26,324 bases of DNA from Saccoglossus kowalevskii (taxonomy: Eukaryota > Hemichordata > Enteropneusta > Harrimaniidae), in assembly GCF_000003605.2 (NCBI RefSeq), contig NW_003137821.1, positions 374,652-400,975 of the forward strand, read 5' to 3'. A model generated the notes under the pieces. The model did no database searches and had not been told where the DNA came from. It saw only the letters and a program-made list of their open reading frames with translations. The first letter of the stretch is position 1. Every line of letters begins with the position of its first letter. A program made the position numbers and the translations under genes. Shown piece by piece: positions 11,998-19,892 of this stretch.

Positions 11998-12174
11998 ATG
12001 ACCCTAAAGGTCACACATCCTGGTACTTACTTAGCAGATAATAAGATGTTGATATCATTTTTTCTACAAATTGCAAGCATTTGTCATTGAAAGCATTGTA
12101 TTATTGGAAGTCATTGCTGTTATAGCTCAAGTATGCTCCTAGAAAGTACCAGGATGTGTGAACTTTGAGGTCAT
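11998..12174. mobile_element. 177-bp MITE with 31-bp terminal inverted repeats
   Basis: The left arm (11998-12028, ATGACC...CACACATCCTGGTACTT) pairs with the right arm (12144-12174, AAGTACCAGGATGTGTG...GGTCAT) with about three mismatches over 31 bp. The interior is non-coding and A+T-rich. Size and structure fit a non-autonomous DNA transposon. No target-site duplication is evident and no second copy was seen in this window. Confidence 0.8.
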
Positions 12175-12908
12175 GTGTACCAGTAATTGATGGTAAATTG
12201 TATGCTCGCTGTTGAAGAATACATGTATATGCAAATTATATTGGTTTTGGTTGAATTTAACATTGTTTGACATTTACACAAAAAGAAGTAGCAACATTAA
12301 ATTAAAAAAAATTATTTTTCTGCCAAATAAGATGAATCTTATGGAATATATATTTACAGTACTTTGCTTAAAGGGCGGTAGTCGTTCGCCACGTATGCAC
12401 GAGATATATAAGGAGTCACCGGCGGTATTCAGTGCAAGTCGCGCCGCATACTTGTGATTTCCATTTGATGAGCACATTGGATTGTGGAAAAATCGCGCTT
12501 TAAGTTATTAAACACTGTAGTGAGACTTGCAGCAGACTTCACACTATAGTCTTTCATATTTCATTCCACATCCACAGGATATAAATAATAATAATTATAG
12601 TTTTCATACTGAAATTTATAGCAATTTGTTCATTTCTGGTCCAGAAATGCTTGAAAAAATTGTGTGATAATTCTTTTTTTGGTCTTGACTGGATTAAACG
12701 TGGATTGAGCCATGGAATTTGCTGGAATATGTCTGTTTGGATCGTGTCAATGTTAGTTTTGCAGAGAGTTGCAAATAGACATGTACTTCAGAAGAAATTA
12801 ATTACCATACATAAACATGTTGTATGCAGACCATATGTAATTGATAACATTCCCATTGGGAAGTACATAATAGATCACATAATATCAATTATAAATGTGA
12901 CATATGAA
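12175..12908. other. Non-coding region, no gene seen
   Basis: Opposite-strand frames overlap at 12212-12477, and a further 89-codon frame lies at 12651-12920. All are without recognisable domains and run through A+T-rich sequence. Confidence 0.45.
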
Positions 12909-13072
12909 TACTGTAAATAATTCATTTTTTCTCTGCTAGGAATTTTGAAGATTTCAAGATTTTATGGCATTTGTATAGACTTGAAAATCTCTGACACCAG
13001 ACACGAGAGAATTTTTCTCTGCTATAAAATTTTGCGAATTTTATCTCACAAAAAATAATGCAATTTACAGCA
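12909..13072. mobile_element. Fold-back MITE, TACTGTA family 3 (CTCTGCTA type)
   Basis: About 164 bp. The left end, TACTGTAAATAATTCATTTT followed by TTCTCTGCTA, pairs imperfectly with the right end, TATCTCACAAAAAATAATGC followed by AATTTACAGCA. The tip motif TACTGTAAA is shared with families 1 and 2, the interior is not. It ends about 250 bp before the family 1 copy at 13321, so two fold-backs lie side by side. Confidence 0.6.
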
Positions 13073-13320
13073 CTTTATTTTAGGTAGAATATTTTTGACG
13101 CTGATAGTATCGCTTACAGGGTGTGTAGGTAGTGTGCAGTAATCTTTGGACTGGATTGGAACGTGATATCAAAATTATTTTGGGGAGAAAAGTTAGATTG
13201 ATAACATCATAATGTTGGAATTTCATATTAGGGGGTTGAATTGCTAGAGGAAAATAAAAAAATTATTGTTTGAACCAAAATTAGATGGTCCATTTAATAA
13301 TACTAAAAGTATTTACAGCA

Positions 13321-13480
13321 CTACTGTGGAATACTTTATTTTCGCTGGAATAAATTTTCGCTGAAAAGGCGTGAAATATAGGAAAAAACGTATATTCGCT
13401 GGATTTTATTTTCACGGAAACATCCCTTCAGCGAAAATAGCGAAAATAAATTCCAAGCGAAAATAAAGTATTCTACAGTA
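13321..13480 (+). mobile_element. Fold-back MITE, TACTGTA family 1, copy B (most complete)
   Basis: About 160 bp. The left arm TACTGTGGAATACTTTATTT then TCGCTGG pairs with the right arm CCAAGCG then AAAATAAAGTATTCTACAGTA over 28 bp with two or three mismatches. Internal GCTGAAAAGG, ATTCGCTGGATTTTATTTTC and TTCAGCGAAAATA match copies A and C. A TA at each tip would fit insertion at TA, as for Tc1/mariner-type elements; that class assignment is inference. Confidence 0.85.
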
Positions 13481-13681
13481 TTAGCTGTTCAATTTTTGAC
13501 GGTGTTCATGATATTCAGTGTTTGTGACTGCCAATGATGTTTCCACTGTTTTTTTGCAATTTTGTACATATTTGTCTCATGTATAATTAAAGTTGCATTT
13601 CATTTTGTAAATCTGTGAGGTACAACCCACGTGGATACATAACGGAGAAATTAATTACACAGTATCATTTAGACAGATCGC

Positions 13682-14015
13682 TTATCCTCGGGGGCAGAGC
13701 TACGTCACAAGACGTTCCACGTTGCTACGACGCGCACCACTGTACATGCATTTCTATGGGCTCTGTGCGCGCGCTGCTGTGGAACGCCGGTGGAGTCGGT
13801 GAAAACTCGAGAAAACAACACAAACTCAACTTTGAAGTAATCCTGAACAACCAAATTCATATATGTTACACACGTAGGGCTAATCTTGTTACACTGTTCA
13901 GGGGACTCTCAACAACCATCGAAAAGTACTGTTTTCTGCGAGTTTTTGATCTTTTTTTTCACCGCGAGGGTTGCCAGGCGGTAGAAAATGCCCGGATGTC
14001 CGCCCCCGAGGATAA
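13682..14015. mobile_element. 334-bp CpG-rich element with 17-bp inverted ends
   Basis: TTATCCTCGGGGGCAGA (13682-13698) is matched by TCCGCCCCCGAGGATAA (13999-14015) in reverse complement with one mismatch; flanking bases (TCG/CGA) extend the match. The interior is clearly richer in G+C and CpG than its surroundings (for example TGTGCGCGCGCTGC at about 13763), so it looks inserted. A 170-codon open frame (13615-14127, GTG-initiated) runs through it but crosses both ends, has no recognisable domain and is not treated as a gene. The likely nature is a non-autonomous DNA transposon. Confidence 0.65.
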
Positions 14016-14852
14016 CCGAGTTTCCTGCACATGGACGGGAAATAATATATATATGAAATATAAGGGTTCTGGATCTATTTACAGATTATATAATCTGAAG
14101 GGAAAAGTGCTCAATAATAATTTATGACTTGTTTGCTAAGCCACAGAGGGATACTAAGTTGGTAAAACGATGATTTATACACCATCCTATCCATTTTTAT
14201 AGTATTATTAAAATTCTCGTCCTGGGTTTCCAATTAAAAACATGGAAACCATCTATTTTAAATTCTGTTGCAAGTAACTCACGAGTCCCTGTAGTATTGA
14301 ACCCAGCTGCAATTGTCACAATAATGATATAGAAAAATAATTTATGCAAATTATCAACATGATTTATTAATAAACGATGTGACGATAGCAATTAATATAC
14401 ATGTTTCTTCTCTGAGTCATTATTAATTAACACGTATTAAGCAGTTTGTAATGCAATGCCAACTTTACCGACAAAATAAAACTATTTCGTATTTTTTATA
14501 TTCTGTGTTCTGCAGTGATCATACCAGGGTAGGTACTTTGTCTTAAAATATTTCAGTTTATCTCAAAAATTGAAATTTAAAGTTTATACCGGTAATGCAC
14601 ATAATGTGTTCTGTATATGCATTTATTTGTGCTGGTATTTTACTTTGTTATTTTGCAATATTCACTTACATTTGTAATTTTATTAGTTTTATTAAATTCA
14701 TGATCTTTACAATGAAACAATGAGTTCTGTCAATTCACATCTTTATAGCATGGATTCAACCATTTGAGCGCATTGTCTGCTTTCGACAACATCTACAAAA
14801 TGATTTTGTACAGTCTCCTTCCTTTATAAAATGTTGATAAAAATTGACAAAT
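14016..14852. other. Non-coding region, no gene seen
   Basis: A+T-rich, with no gene or repeat recognised. The minus frame 14197-14391 has no domain. Confidence 0.45.
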
Positions 14853-15072
14853 CTTTTCACCACCAGACTTTCTTTTTCTGCATTTTTTCTTATATTTTTT
14901 CAATATTTCTGGAAATGAACCCTAATTTTGTAGCCAACAGACAAAATTTGAGTCAATTTTCGGTTTTTACTCCAAAATTTGGGCTATTTTTGTCTTCTGA
15001 TGGAAAGTGCAGACTATAAACGAGACTATTTTGTGAATTTGTGATGAAAAGACGGAACTGGTGGTAAAAAGG
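14853..15072 (-). mobile_element. MITE-like element, CTTTTCACCA family, copy 2
   Basis: Reverse-oriented copy of 4503-4739. It begins CTTTTCACCACCAGACTTTC and ends GGAACTGGTGGTAAAAAGG. Shared internal runs include TTCAATATTTCTGGAAATG, CCAACAGACAAAATTTG (copy 1: CTAACAGACAAAATTTG), GGCTATTTTTGTC and GCAGACTATAAA. Small indels account for the length difference. The overlapping open frames at 14831-15019 and 14953-15200 are by-products of this repeat. Confidence 0.75.
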
Positions 15073-15829
15073 TTTAACACTAAAAAAAATATGAGACTGT
15101 CTATATGGTCTAAAATGATAATAAAATTTAGTGACAATTTTATAAAATAATGCATTGAATTTTGGGCGAGGAAAAATATCTGACATATTTCGCTTTTCAA
15201 GAAATATACATATTTTGATATTTTTACGATATTCAGGTTTTATTCACAATCCTTAAAATGAAACAAGTTTTATTATTAATTTACTTGTTTAAAGCATGGA
15301 ATTAATAATCAAATTCAGCAAACAAACTTAAATTATGAAGCACAGTGAATAATTTTATAAAAAACATTCTACAAGTTGAAAAAAATTGGAGTAAAGACGC
15401 ACCAAATTAACATCTAAGCAGGTAATCCCATTAGTTTATTTCTTTACTCTGGTTATATTTAGAGAAGTGGAATGAGGGTTATTAGTCATAGTATTTTTTT
15501 TTTACTGTTGTTCTATGCATTTGTCACCTTTGTTATTGTTCTTCTCTGTACATGTCACTGTCACTAATTCACAGGTATAGTTCCTCCCATCCACACGTTT
15601 TGATAGTGACACCACACATCCCCATCCACACATGTAACCTTTTGAATGCCAAAGTTCACTTTTGTCTCGTGTTACAAACTAAACATTTTTTTGAGCAATT
15701 AAAACAAAACAATTAACCAGTGAAAAATAATGTCATTTTATCCAAATTTATTTAAAAAAATTAAAAAAAAAAATTATGTAAAATAGTGTTGGACCAACAT
15801 TTTGGTTGGGTAAAGTTATAGTGTTTAGC
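15073..15829. other. Non-coding region, no gene seen
   Basis: A+T-rich, with poly-A and poly-T tracts (for example 15749-15775). No gene recognised. Confidence 0.45.
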
Positions 15830-15833
15830 GGGT

Positions 15834-15951
15834 TACTGCAAAATACCATAATTTAAAATACTTTATTATCACTATTTTCAATGGAAGGGTGATTCAGTGA
15901 AATTAAAATCCTGCAAATATACCTTTTCCTGTATTTTACATTGAAAATAAA
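15834..15951 (-). mobile_element. Fold-back MITE, TACTGTA family 1, copy D, cut by assembly gap
   Basis: Begins TTACTGCAAAATACC and continues with AATACTTTATTATCACTATT, GGGTGATTCAGTGAAATTAA and TCCTGCAAATATACC, which matches copy A in the same orientation. The sequence stops at the N run. GCGGTATTTTACAG just after the gap (about 16031-16044) could be its far end. Confidence 0.65.
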
Positions 15952-16001
15952 NNNNNNNNNNNNNNNNNNNNNNNNNNNNNNNNNNNNNNNNNNNNNNNNN
16001 N
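15952..16001. other. Assembly gap, 50 Ns
   Basis: Exactly 50 undetermined bases. A round number suggests a placeholder rather than a measured length. It falls inside a fold-back MITE. Confidence 0.98.
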
Positions 16002-16060
16002 ACGCCATAAGTTACAGCGTGCCGTAATTTTGCGGTATTTTACAGGGTATTTTCATACTA

Positions 16061-16091
16061 CCATATTAGGAAATGCGAATTCCAAATATGG
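16061..16091. repeat. Short imperfect hairpin
   Basis: CCATATTAGGA and TCCAAATATGG are inverted with one mismatch around a 9-base loop. No function can be assigned. Confidence 0.5.
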
Positions 16092-16239
16092 AATTACGTG
16101 CGTAAGCGTCCTCTAATAATAAAAACAAACATGGCTGCCATCAGGATTTGACCGGACTCCACACAAATAAGTTCGCTGATTCTGTTCTAAACTTTTTGGA
16201 TTTCGGCATTCCCATGATGTATCCTTGGAAGGAAAAGAT

Positions 16240-16390
16240 GTATAATAATAAGGTTATTACAAAGATACCTCAAAGTATGCACTCAGACAGTACGCTGTCG
16301 CATCGACCTCCGCTGCGCGTCGGTCGATACTGCCGCTGTACTGTCTTTATGCATACTTTGAGGTATCTTCGTAATAACCTTATATTATAC
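16240..16390. mobile_element. 151-bp near-perfect hairpin (fold-back element)
   Basis: The left arm 16240-16281 (GTATAATAATAAGGTTATTA then CAAAGATACCTCAAAGTATGCA) pairs with the right arm 16350-16390 with one mismatch and one single-base indel. Inside, AGACAGTAC pairs with GTACTGTCT, and CGACC with GGTCG, around a G+C-rich tip (CTCCGCTGCGCGTC). The whole unit can form one long stem. The plus frame 16148-16402 crosses it and is not a gene. Probably a hairpin-type MITE; a structured RNA is less likely but possible. Confidence 0.8.
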
Positions 16391-17013
16391 TATACCCTAT
16401 AGAGTTATAATAAAATAGAAGCACATAGAAACTGAAAATTACATTTGTTGTAACTGAATCATTAAAATATAGCCAATTTTTTCCATAAAAAACATCTTTG
16501 TAATTTACATATGTGTACATGCGCTTCTGATATAGTGAGTATGGTAAATACTAGTATATTAATATATTAAGACATTCTATTCTCCATGCATGTAGGGGGA
16601 AATTGATTAAAAAAATACAGAGCAGAATATTCTAGTTTTTTCAAGTCATGTCATGTATGTTTCTGATGCTGTAACTGTCGTGTTTTTTAAACATATTAAA
16701 ACTACATGTATATTTAAACTTCAGCTGTGTTTTGATTGGCGCTCAAGCATCATCAACAAATGTTTTTATTTTTAAAGTGGGAGGTACACTTGGTACACAG
16801 CCATGATTACTGAGAGTTGACTTCTGTGGGATTCAGCTGTTTGTTATGCAAATATCTGCCTATAATGGCAAAGTGACACACAATGACCTATTGTTCGTTT
16901 TGAATGTAGCAAGCTGATTAATTATGTATGCATTGAAAGGAAGTAAATACCTACGGTATGAACAATGATAGCCAATAGAATGAATGACTGCTTTCAGTAC
17001 TTATGTCAGCATT
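16391..17013. other. Non-coding region upstream of FAM110
   Basis: No ORF of note, RNA gene or convincing TATA/Inr arrangement is visible. It contains an ATGCAAAT octamer (16846-16853), the binding motif of POU-type factors, which can easily occur by chance in A+T-rich DNA. It would be either the proximal promoter or the end of a 5' intron. Confidence 0.3.
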
Positions 17014-17028
17014 TCTATTCATCCGCAG
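17014..17028 (+). promoter_or_regulatory. Candidate 3' splice acceptor ahead of the coding exon
   Basis: A pyrimidine-leaning stretch (TCTATTCATCCGCAG) ends in CAG at 17028, 88 nt before the FAM110 ATG. Vertebrate FAM110 genes have non-coding 5' exons joined to a single coding exon, so an acceptor here fits. Another CAG follows at 17044, and a GAGGTAAGC donor-like site sits only 8 nt downstream of the first. Transcription starting inside this segment without splicing is equally possible. Confidence 0.4.
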
Positions 17029-17057
17029 GTTTAGAGGTAAGCAGTCCTAACGGCCGT

Positions 17058-17066
17058 ATGTGTTAA
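17058..17066 (+). promoter_or_regulatory. Minimal upstream ORF (Met-Cys-stop)
   Basis: ATG TGT TAA lies 51 nt before the FAM110 start, probably in the 5' leader. A two-codon uORF can be initiated and terminated quickly, which usually allows some reinitiation. It matters only if the transcript includes this segment, which depends on where the leader exon begins (candidate acceptor at 17028). Confidence 0.4.
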
Positions 17067-17096
17067 GAAGGATACACTTGGTGAGCAGACTCTGCC

Positions 17097-17126
17097 ATGA
17101 GAAGAACGGCTACACCATGGCTCTAA
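17097..17126 (+). promoter_or_regulatory. Upstream ORF overlapping the FAM110 start codon
   Basis: A nine-codon ORF (MRRTATPWL) begins at an ATG with G at -3 and ends in a TAA at 17124-17126. It overlaps the main ATG at 17117 in another frame. Ribosomes that start here pass the main start, so it would lower FAM110 output, while leaky scanning would reach the stronger ACCATGG. That is inference from scanning rules; the overlap itself is read directly. Confidence 0.45.
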
Positions 17127-19291
17127 CATCAATACCATTCACCTACAGTAAATTTCCCCTGAAGATCCTTAACAAGGGGCCAGAGTTTTTTAAAGCACAA
17201 GCTGAGAAAAGGGAGCAGAGGAACCGTCGGAAAACAGCAACTGAGTTGCTAGCGGAGAGTCGACACAGGTATGTGAAGAGCCCTACATTTGACTCTTGTG
17301 ATGACACCTTAGCACAGAGCGGACACAGAGATGTTGCAAATGAATATGATTACAGACAGTATGAGTTGATTCGATGTCATCAAACTCACACTGACAGTGG
17401 TGGTGTCAATTGTGGGGGGAACATCGGCCATGAGGCAATGGATGTAAACAAGACTGCTGACCAACAAAAGAACAATACAAAGTCAAAGCATACTGCGATA
17501 GTGAAACCAATGCCGCAAACCAAACCCATACATTTACTGAAGCAAAAAACAAGGTCGCCAGAATTTCACACACGAGATGCTAGTTTTGATAGTGGTGTCT
17601 TCGCCAGTCCTGCTGCAAACAACGTACTTAGTAGTTCAGTACAACATACAAAGTCACATGACACCCGAACATGCATGTCAACAGAAGACGGCCAGCTAAA
17701 TGCTAATGAGACTTCCCGTCCATTGACCACTGAAAACAGGCTCCAAATACGGCATTGTAAATCAAAGAGTGCCCCAGTCGTCAACATGGACTATGTGAGT
17801 AAAATGGTTTCTATGTTTAATAATATGGGGGATGATGAACCTATCTTGTCCCCTACGGAGAAAACTACAAATGAGGAATATTACAGTAATTATGTAGCCG
17901 AGGAGAATGTCAAGACTACGTACCAAAATGAGAATGACAAGGATGAAAATGCACGTCGTCCTAAAAGTCCATGTGCTCGTCGTCATGCCAGGCGACACCA
18001 TACAGTAACTTGCGGTCCCAGAGATAACTCGTCTATTAAAGCGAAACCTGCCTGGAGGAATGATTTAACTGAACCTGACTCTGAAAATGTGAAACGGAGC
18101 AGTATTGACTTTAGCAGTCTTCGAAGAAACAGTCCTATAACGGTACGACAGAATCGACAAATGGATGATGAGTATGATTACGCAACACTACCAAAAGCTT
18201 TGGAACAAGAAAGTTTTCCCAGCTATGGAAGCCTCCGAAGGGATCAACTTTCAAAGAGCCAGGGACTGCCAGCAAAAGAATGGCAACATGACCACATTTA
18301 CATGCATGCAGGACGTCCAAAATCAGAACATTACAAGTCAACTCATTTTGGATGTCTGAAACGAGATAGTCTCAGTAAAAGTCAAAATGTACGTGGACAG
18401 GATGGTTTTGGGGAAACATTACAAAATGAAATAAGACTAGCACATAAGTATAGTTATGAAAGTGAACATGAACACAGGAGCTTTGGGAAACACAGCGGAA
18501 ATCCGAAGTCACTAAATTTCAATGCATCAAAGCGAATTAACACAAGACGTAGTCCAAGTACTGACAGAAAATCAGCACTGGAATCACAGCTGCTATCGTT
18601 ACTTTTAACAGAATATAAAATAGAAGCAGATGGGAAAACTACCCCGACCAGTGATGCTGGATTTGACAGTAAAGGTGATAGTATGAAATGGTCTAGTACA
18701 TATCACTCGGACAAATCTCAGGGAGATGCCGATGTCCCAGACATTGAATTGGAAACTGACGTTGAACGTCATGACCAGCCACCTAATTACATGGCTGTTC
18801 TGACTTCACAGAAAAACTTACAGCCACAAGATGGTTTGGCTGACTTGGCTGATAATAGTAGATATAATGTACACTGTGTGGAAGAGCGTAACAGTTCGCC
18901 GATCAGTTCTGATGCCTCATCAGCCAGATCCAGAGTACATCGATCAATCTCAGATCTTAGTCAAAAACACTCCACGGAATGCTTTGTCTCAGAGCTTGAT
19001 ACATTCTTCAATGCGATGGGAATGGACTATTCCACTATTTGGCCTTCTTGCTGGGAACGCAAGGAGGATATCTTTCATATGATGCACGGTCCACGGGACA
19101 GGAGCTCTGTATCTGGAGACAGCCACTGGGAGGACATATCCTGGCGAAGCAGTAGGAGCATAAAAGGACCATTTAGGATGGGTGTTCCTGATAGACTTCC
19201 GGATTCGTCCCAGTCACTGGTCATGAAGAACGCTCGCATTATAAAATGGTTGTGTGAATGCAGGAAGGCTAGATCCCGTAGCATATCATAA
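17117..19291 (+). CDS. FAM110 family protein (enlarged invertebrate homologue), single coding exon
   Basis: Encodes 724 residues with no intron. Residues 12-28 hold the family N-terminal signature (PLKILNKGPEFFKAQ), followed by TATELLAESRHRYVKS at 40-55. The C-terminal half of the signature is at 608-636 (RSISDLS, then ELDTFFNAMGMDY) and 701-718 (NARIIKWL followed by a basic tail). Vertebrate FAM110A/B/C share these blocks in this order, sit in one coding exon, bind CSPP1 and locate to centrosomes and spindle poles; a similar cytoskeletal role here is inference. The middle (about 60-600) is Ser, Lys, Arg and Asp rich with no visible fold, transmembrane segment or signal peptide. It carries eight Ser-Pro sites (S55, 147, 164, 245, 284, 339, 479, 594), suggesting proline-directed phosphorylation. 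Human paralogues are about 300-370 residues, so this protein is roughly double. The start is the ATG in ACCATGG, a strong Kozak context; the frame is open upstream only to a stop at 17048 and contains no earlier ATG. It ends in TAA followed directly by TAG. Confidence 0.93.
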   Translation: MALTSIPFTYSKFPLKILNKGPEFFKAQAEKREQRNRRKTATELLAESRHRYVKSPTFDSCDDTLAQSGHRDVANEYDYRQYELIRCHQTHTDSGGVNCGGNIGHEAMDVNKTADQQKNNTKSKHTAIVKPMPQTKPIHLLKQKTRSPEFHTRDASFDSGVFASPAANNVLSSSVQHTKSHDTRTCMSTEDGQLNANETSRPLTTENRLQIRHCKSKSAPVVNMDYVSKMVSMFNNMGDDEPILSPTEKTTNEEYYSNYVAEENVKTTYQNENDKDENARRPKSPCARRHARRHHTVTCGPRDNSSIKAKPAWRNDLTEPDSENVKRSSIDFSSLRRNSPITVRQNRQMDDEYDYATLPKALEQESFPSYGSLRRDQLSKSQGLPAKEWQHDHIYMHAGRPKSEHYKSTHFGCLKRDSLSKSQNVRGQDGFGETLQNEIRLAHKYSYESEHEHRSFGKHSGNPKSLNFNASKRINTRRSPSTDRKSALESQLLSLLLTEYKIEADGKTTPTSDAGFDSKGDSMKWSSTYHSDKSQGDADVPDIELETDVERHDQPPNYMAVLTSQKNLQPQDGLADLADNSRYNVHCVEERNSSPISSDASSARSRVHRSISDLSQKHSTECFVSELDTFFNAMGMDYSTIWPSCWERKEDIFHMMHGPRDRSSVSGDSHWEDISWRSSRSIKGPFRMGVPDRLPDSSQSLVMKNARIIKWLCECRKARSRSIS

Positions 19292-19716
19292 TAGAATACT
19301 ATGGACAATCTATTGACATATTAGTAAAGGTATGTATTATGTTTTTTTTCATGCTATAAAAATCTATAGTGATTTTCTAGAAAGTAGTTACTGGTTGTTC
19401 AACTGATTCAACGGCATTCACACTAATTTGGGGGAAATATATTTATGTTCCGAAAAAGTTTTATTTTTGATATAGGTAGATTACATGTAAGTACTCTCTT
19501 ATTTCTTTATTGGTACAGAAAACTACATATGTTGTTAATATGGCAAGATAAAACCTTTCAACTTGGCAAAACCCCCTAAAATGTTATCAAGTCAATCTGT
19601 TTCTCTCTAAATTAATGTATATAATTTCATGTACCAATAATTAAATTGAGATACTATGACCTATATGAATGATAATATTTTTTATGCCATGTAAAGTTGG
19701 ATTCACATCCCCTTCC

Positions 19717-19892
19717 TACTGTAAAATACTTTATTTTAGCAGGAATTAATTTTCGCTGAAAAGATTTTTTGGGTGTTTTGTATGGAATTTATTTTCACTG
19801 ATATTTGACGAGTTGAATGTAAAATATAGTAAAAATGGTATATTTGCTGGATTGTATTTTCACTGAATCATTCCTTCAGCGAAAATAGTTTG
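19717..19892 (+). mobile_element. Fold-back MITE, TACTGTA family 1, copy C, right end lost
   Basis: Begins TACTGTAAAATACTTTATTT and carries TTTTCGCTGAAAAG, GGGTGTTTTGTATGG, a GAGTTGAATG segment and TTCAGCGAAAATAG, colinear with the reverse complement of copy A. It ends before the expected right TIR. It starts 426 bp past the FAM110 stop, so it lies in the 3' UTR if the AATAAA at 20544 is used. The phrases ATCCCCTTCC and ATCCCCCTTCC flank it (19707 and about 19907). Confidence 0.8.

Noticed and set aside
13615-14127. 170-codon plus-strand ORF
   Set aside because: Begins with GTG, spans both ends of a TIR-bounded CpG-rich element and ends in low-complexity A+T sequence; no recognisable domain.
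16148-16402. 84-codon plus-strand ORF
   Set aside because: Starts with TTG and runs through both arms of the 151-bp hairpin.
17060-17116. N-terminal extension of FAM110 from a GTG at 17060
   Set aside because: GTG is not a normal animal start, and the family signature begins shortly after the well-placed ATG at 17117.
17566-18341. Antisense ORFs within FAM110
   Set aside because: Shadows of the coding exon; no independent features.
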